DNA of 64,000 nucleotides, taken from an uncultured Pseudomonas sp. Its GTDB lineage: Bacteria; Pseudomonadota; Gammaproteobacteria; Pseudomonadales; Pseudomonadaceae. Of this stretch, positions 60,007 through 64,000 are shown piece after piece. The notes under the pieces are model-generated. The model saw nothing but the letters and a program-made list of their open reading frames with translations. It did not search any database and was not told the DNA's origin. How positions within the stretch are numbered: the stretch's first letter is position 1; the number at the start of each line of letters is the position of its first letter. Made by a program: the position numbers and the translations under genes. The stretch spans positions 1-64,000 of the forward strand of contig NZ_CAMPHV010000013.1 in the NCBI RefSeq assembly GCF_946886105.1. The letters run 5' to 3'.

Positions 60007-61995
60007 ATGAGCCGTAATAACGACAACGACACCGCACTATTCGGTAATGGCGATGAGTTGCCCAGCAACCACTCCGGCAACTCGCATATCGATCAGTTGA
60101 TCAACCCGCTCCTGGCACGTCGTCAGGTCGTTGCCGGCGGAGCCGCACTCGGTGCCCTGACATTCTTCGGCATCGGCCTGCCAGGCATAGCCGCGGCCGA
60201 CGAGCGTCACCACGACTCGGCGAGCCGGCTATTCAAACGCAATCGCCTGCCCTTCACGCCCGTTGCAGTAACTCGCGCCGACACCGTCAGCGTACCACCG
60301 GGATTTACCGCTAAACCCTTCATCCCCTGGGGCACACCGCTCACCGGCAGCTACCCGGCATTTGCCGACGACGCCAGCAACAGCGCCCAGGATCAGGCCG
60401 AGCAGCTCGGCATGCACCACGACGGCATGCACTTCTTCCCCATCGATGCTCAATCGGGCAGAGGCAAGCGCTCCGATCACGGCCTGCTGGTGCTCAACCA
60501 CGAGTACATCGATGTAGAACTGCTGCACCCCAACGGCCCGACCGCGGTCGACGGCAAGCGCACCATCGCCGACGAAGTGCGCAAAGAGATCAACGCCCAC
60601 GGCGTATCGGTGGTCGAAGTCCGCCGTAACACCGCCGGCGATTGGCGGGTCGTGCGCAGCCCGCGCAACCGGCGGATCACTGCCGCCACGCCGATGATCA
60701 TCGCCGGCCCGGCTCGCGGTCATGAATTGATGAAAACCCGCCACAGCAAGAGCGGCACCTGGGCGCGCGGCACCCAGAACAACTGCGCCAATGGCCACAC
60801 CCCTTGGGGCACCTACCTCACCTGCGAGGAAAACTGGGCCGGCTATTTCGCCACCCAAGATGCCGAGCCACCGCGCGAGCACAGCCGCTACGGCATTCGC
60901 AAAACCAGTCGCTACGGCTGGGAAACCCTGGCCGGCGACGAGTTTCAGCGCTTCGATGCCAGCCGCCGCGGCGCCGATGCCAGCGAGGACTATCGCAACG
61001 AACCGAATCAGTTCGGCTGGATCGTCGAAATCGACCCTTTCGACCCGCAATCGGTGCCGGTCAAGCACACCGCCCTGGGCCGTTTCGCCCATGAGGGCCT
61101 GGTGTTCGCCCCGGTGAAACCCGGCAAGCGTCTGGTCTGCTACTCCGGCGACGACTCGCAGAACGAGTACATCTATAAGTACGTCAGCCGCGACGCCTAC
61201 ACACGCAGCAAAAGCCGTGGCAAAAACTATTTGCTGGATATCGGCACGCTCTACGTCGCGCGTTTCGATGCCGATGGCAGCGGTACCTGGCTGGCCCTGG
61301 ATTACGCCGCCCCAGCCTTCCAAGCCGCCTGTGCGGCTGCCGGTGTGAGCTTCGCCGATCAGGGCGATGTGCTGGTCAATACCCGTCTGGCCGCCGACGT
61401 CGTCGGTGCGACCAAGATGGATCGTCCGGAATGGGGCGCGGTCAACCCCAATACCGGCGATGTGTATTTCACCCTGACCAACAACAGCGCTCGCACCACC
61501 GGCGACGCCGCCAATCCCCGCAGCCCCAACCCTTACGGCCACATCATCCGCTGGCGCGAAGCCAGCCGTGACTTCGCCGGCACCCGTTTCGCCTGGGATA
61601 TCTTTCTCCTAGGCGGGCCCCAGGGCGATAGCCGCGATCCCAATGGCGAGCCATTGAACGAACAGAACATTCTGGCCAGCCCGGACGGGCTGTGGTTCGA
61701 CGACGAAGGGCGGCTGTGGATTCAAACCGATATGAGCGGCAGCCAACTCAGCAACGGCCCGTTCGGCAACAACCAGATGCTCGTGGCGGACCCGCAGAGC
61801 GGCGAGGTCAAGCGCTTTCTGGTAGGCCCGGTCGGCGCCGAGGTCACCGGCATCACCCAGACCCCGGATTTCAAGACGCTGTTCGTCAATATCCAGCACC
61901 CGGACGATGGCAGCACCTGGCCGGACGGCCCGGGCAAACGTCCCCGCTCATCGACCGTAGTCATTACCCGTGAGGATCGCAGGCGGCTTCTGTAG
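60007..61995 (+). CDS. phoX: PhoX-family alkaline phosphatase, Tat-exported
   Basis: PhoX enzymes are calcium/iron phosphatases that free phosphate from organic esters in the periplasm. The product is 662 residues. A Tat-like signal, LLARRQVVAGGAALGALTFF near residues 36-54, ends near IAAAD. The DUF839 core has LGMHHDGMHFFPID, LVLNHEYIDVELL, GTYLTCEENWAGYFA and the NPNTGDVYFTLTNNS block with the conserved acidic ligands. AAGGAG precedes the ATG at 60007. The Pho box upstream predicts induction by low phosphate. Confidence 0.88.
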   Translation: MSRNNDNDTALFGNGDELPSNHSGNSHIDQLINPLLARRQVVAGGAALGALTFFGIGLPGIAAADERHHDSASRLFKRNRLPFTPVAVTRADTVSVPPGFTAKPFIPWGTPLTGSYPAFADDASNSAQDQAEQLGMHHDGMHFFPIDAQSGRGKRSDHGLLVLNHEYIDVELLHPNGPTAVDGKRTIADEVRKEINAHGVSVVEVRRNTAGDWRVVRSPRNRRITAATPMIIAGPARGHELMKTRHSKSGTWARGTQNNCANGHTPWGTYLTCEENWAGYFATQDAEPPREHSRYGIRKTSRYGWETLAGDEFQRFDASRRGADASEDYRNEPNQFGWIVEIDPFDPQSVPVKHTALGRFAHEGLVFAPVKPGKRLVCYSGDDSQNEYIYKYVSRDAYTRSKSRGKNYLLDIGTLYVARFDADGSGTWLALDYAAPAFQAACAAAGVSFADQGDVLVNTRLAADVVGATKMDRPEWGAVNPNTGDVYFTLTNNSARTTGDAANPRSPNPYGHIIRWREASRDFAGTRFAWDIFLLGGPQGDSRDPNGEPLNEQNILASPDGLWFDDEGRLWIQTDMSGSQLSNGPFGNNQMLVADPQSGEVKRFLVGPVGAEVTGITQTPDFKTLFVNIQHPDDGSTWPDGPGKRPRSSTVVITREDRRRLL

Positions 61996-62023
61996 TTCGA
62001 GGCGCGGTTCGCAGCGGATCAAG

Positions 62024-62046
62024 CCGGCCTAGTAGGCCGGTTTTTT
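62024..62046 (+). terminator. Terminator of phoX
   Basis: CCGGCC pairs with GGCCGG around TAGTA, followed by TTTTTT. Confidence 0.88.
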
Positions 62047-62456
62047 CTTAGCGGATAGACCATTATAGAAATTGTTCGAAATATTAATCTTGTCGCACCT
62101 GAAGCGCGGTCGCTTGAGCCGCAACCTCAGCCGATAGCGTCATATAGTTACAGGGAGACGACACAGCGGCCAGGCTATCGGTAGTTTTTTGCTCAAGTGG
62201 CGCGGGCTGCGGACCGAAATATTCTCCGTTCAAAAATAAATACTTCCCGCTCAAGCACTTACAACGACCACCTAAAATCCTGCCTTTTCCAAAAAACCGG
62301 TTTCGCTTTAATTATTTAAGGCCGAAAAATTTACTATACCCCCAATACCTGCATAATATTGCGCACCAGATTGGCGCGTTCGATACGACGGACGACGGCC
62401 AACCCATTTCATTCAAATTCAAGCGAACGCCGTTCCTTGCGCCGAGGAGTTCTGGC
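62047..62456 (+). promoter_or_regulatory. Upstream region of the nuo operon
   Basis: No gene is seen in these 410 bases. They are A+T-rich between 62050 and 62110 and again from 62220 to 62360. The best promoter candidate is TTTACT (62330-62335) and CATAAT (62352-62357), 16 bases apart, which gives a leader of about 90 bases before nuoA. Confidence 0.35.
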
Positions 62457-62870
62457 ATGTCGGAAGCAACCATCGTTCTCTCCCACAACTGGGCGCTGGC
62501 CATTTTCCTCCTGGGCGTCGTGGGGCTCTGTGCATTTATGCTGGGCGTCTCCAGCCTGCTGGGTAGCAAGGCCTGGGGGCGGAGCAAGAACGAGCCCTTC
62601 GAATCCGGCATGCTGCCAACCGGCAGCGCGCGCCTGCGTCTCTCAGCAAAATTCTATCTGGTCGCTATGCTCTTCGTAATCTTCGACGTCGAAGCCCTCT
62701 TTCTCTTTGCTTGGGCCGTATCCGTCCGCGAAAGCGGTTGGGCCGGGTTCATCGAAGCTACCGTTTTTATAGCAATTCTGTTGGCAGGTCTTGTCTACCT
62801 TTGGCGTATCGGGGCGCTCGATTGGGCTCCCGAAGGTCGCCGCAAGCGGCAGGCGAAGCTAAAACTATGA
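62457..62870 (+). CDS. nuoA: NADH-quinone oxidoreductase subunit A
   Basis: NuoA is a membrane subunit of respiratory complex I. The product is 137 residues with three membrane segments (about 12-35, 64-85, 97-118). The loop [25 protein letters not shown] and the [16 protein letters not shown] helix with its conserved Asp and Glu are the family hallmark. GAGGAG lies before the ATG. It is the first nuo gene; nuoB follows after 10 bases. Confidence 0.97.
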   Translation: MSEATIVLSHNWALAIFLLGVVGLCAFMLGVSSLLGSKAWGRSKNEPFESGMLPTGSARLRLSAKFYLVAMLFVIFDVEALFLFAWAVSVRESGWAGFIEATVFIAILLAGLVYLWRIGALDWAPEGRRKRQAKLKL

Positions 62871-62880
62871 GGCTTTGGCG

Positions 62881-63558
62881 ATGCAATACAAACTTACTCG
62901 GGTCAACCCGGATGCTCCGAATGAGGAGTATCCGATTGGCCAGCGGGAGACTGTTTCCGACCCGCTGCTAGACGATCAAGTCCACAAGAATATCTATATG
63001 GGCAAACTGGAAGACGTGCTCAGCGGCGCGGTCAACTGGGGCCGAAAGAATTCCTTGTGGCCGTATAACTTCGGTCTTTCCTGCTGCTATGTGGAAATGA
63101 CCACCGCCTTCACCGCGCCCCATGACATCGCCCGCTTCGGTGCGGAAGTCATTCGGGCGTCCCCCCGCCAGGCAGACTTCATGGTCATTGCCGGCACCTG
63201 CTTCATCAAAATGGCGCCGATCATTCAGCGCCTCTACGAGCAGATGCTGGAACCCAAATGGGTTATTTCCATGGGCGCCTGTGCCAATTCCGGCGGCATG
63301 TACGATATTTACTCGGTCGTTCAGGGAGTGGACAAGTTCCTTCCCGTGGACGTTTACATACCGGGCTGCCCGCCCCGTCCCGAAGCGTTTCTGCAAGGTT
63401 TGATGTTGCTGCAGGAATCCATCGGCAAGGAGCGTCGCCCGCTGTCCTGGGTCGTTGGCGACCAAGGCGTCTACCGCGCCGATATGCCTTCGCAAAAGGA
63501 ACAGCGACGTGAACAGCGTATTGCTGTCACCAACCTGCGCAGCCCAGACGACGTCTGA
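62881..63558 (+). CDS. nuoB: NADH-quinone oxidoreductase subunit B
   Basis: NuoB carries iron-sulfur cluster N2, the last redox centre before quinone. The product is 225 residues. The cluster ligands are in GLSCCYVEM (two adjacent Cys), GTCFIKMAP and [11 protein letters not shown]. The ATG at 62881 is chosen over a TTG two codons earlier. It lies between nuoA and nuoCD as in all pseudomonads. Confidence 0.97.
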   Translation: MQYKLTRVNPDAPNEEYPIGQRETVSDPLLDDQVHKNIYMGKLEDVLSGAVNWGRKNSLWPYNFGLSCCYVEMTTAFTAPHDIARFGAEVIRASPRQADFMVIAGTCFIKMAPIIQRLYEQMLEPKWVISMGACANSGGMYDIYSVVQGVDKFLPVDVYIPGCPPRPEAFLQGLMLLQESIGKERRPLSWVVGDQGVYRADMPSQKEQRREQRIAVTNLRSPDDV

Positions 63559-63619
63559 GTCACCCCTTCCACAAGAAGGCTCGATTCATTCTCTACGTTG
63601 ACCGATAGCGACCGAGACC

Positions 63620-64000
63620 ATGACTGCAGACACTGCTCTGTTTATTCCGCCGTACAAGGCTGACGACCAAGACGTGGTCGTTGAGCTCAATTCCCGCTTT
63701 GGCGCCGACAGCTTTACCGCACAAGCCACCCGCACCGGCATGCCGGTGATCTGGGTGGCCCGGGACAAGCTGATAGAAGTGCTCAGCTTCCTGCGCAACC
63801 TGCCGCGTCCCTTCGTCATGCTGTACGACCTGCACGGCGTCGACGAGCGCTTGCGCACGCAACGCCGCGGCCTGCCGGACGCCGAGTTCACAGTGTTCTA
63901 TCACCTGATGTCGATCGAGCGTAACAGCGACGTGATGATCAAGGTCGCCCTCCAGGAGCGCGACCTCACTCTACCGACCGTCACCGGTATCTGGCCGAAC
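63620..64000 (+). CDS. nuoCD: NADH-quinone oxidoreductase subunit C/D, N-terminal part only
   Basis: In Pseudomonas NuoC and NuoD are fused; they form part of the peripheral arm next to the quinone site. The first 127 residues are visible and belong to the NuoC-like part: [20 protein letters not shown], then [25 protein letters not shown] and [19 protein letters not shown]. The gene runs off the right edge, so the NuoD part is not seen and the fusion is from family knowledge. The start lies 61 bases after nuoB. Confidence 0.93.
   Translation, partial: MTADTALFIPPYKADDQDVVVELNSRFGADSFTAQATRTGMPVIWVARDKLIEVLSFLRNLPRPFVMLYDLHGVDERLRTQRRGLPDAEFTVFYHLMSIERNSDVMIKVALQERDLTLPTVTGIWPN

Overview
The window is chromosomal DNA of a high-GC gammaproteobacterium, almost certainly a Pseudomonas related to P. 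aeruginosa. The evidence is the gene content (GacA, ClpA/ClpS/CspD, AceA, NuoA/NuoB and a fused NuoCD start) and a gene order from pgsA to nuo that matches my memory of the PAO1 PA2583-PA2639 region. No alignment was run, so all family names rest on motifs and gene order.

Positions 1-25334 hold a type VI secretion locus of the HSI-I/H1 kind. A leftward arm reads tagH/fha, tssJ, tssK, tssL and the start of tssM. A rightward arm reads tssA, tssB, tssC, hcp, an effector-immunity pair that looks like a Tae4 peptidoglycan amidase with a periplasmic partner, tagJ, tssE, tssF, tssG, clpV and vgrG. A tip and effector module follows: DUF6484 protein, DUF2169 protein, a thiolase-fold protein without its catalytic residues, a PAAR-like protein with an HNH/GHH nuclease tail, a propeller-like presumed immunity protein and a TIGR02270 HEAT-like protein. 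Base composition falls sharply in the toxin tail and its immunity gene, as expected of an exchanged cassette.

Positions 25500-29301 hold tRNA-Leu, tRNA-Cys and tRNA-Gly, then pgsA, uvrC, gacA and tRNA-Ser, all on the minus strand. The type VI locus ends just beyond the 3' end of tRNA-Leu. GacA, whose pathway controls H1-type secretion through RsmA, is encoded about 3 kb away.

Positions 29400-48300 are housekeeping genes: a BI-1 family membrane protein, the tusDCB-tusE sulfur relay and ybiB, a 219-bp MITE-like element, a glutathionyl-hydroquinone reductase, a small membrane protein, cysG, serS, crcB, rarA, lolA, ftsK, trxB, and the N-degron set aat, bpt, clpA and clpS with infA and cspD.

Positions 48300-64000 hold icd, a Nudix hydrolase, mnmA, hflD, a DMT transporter, purB, a uL16 hydroxylase, a GNAT enzyme, a PLD-like protein, a secretin-domain protein, aceA, a PhoX-type phosphatase behind a Pho box, nuoA, nuoB and the start of nuoCD. 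TGTAGT/ACTACA-type palindromes lie upstream of both icd and aceA, which suggests one regulator for the isocitrate branch point.
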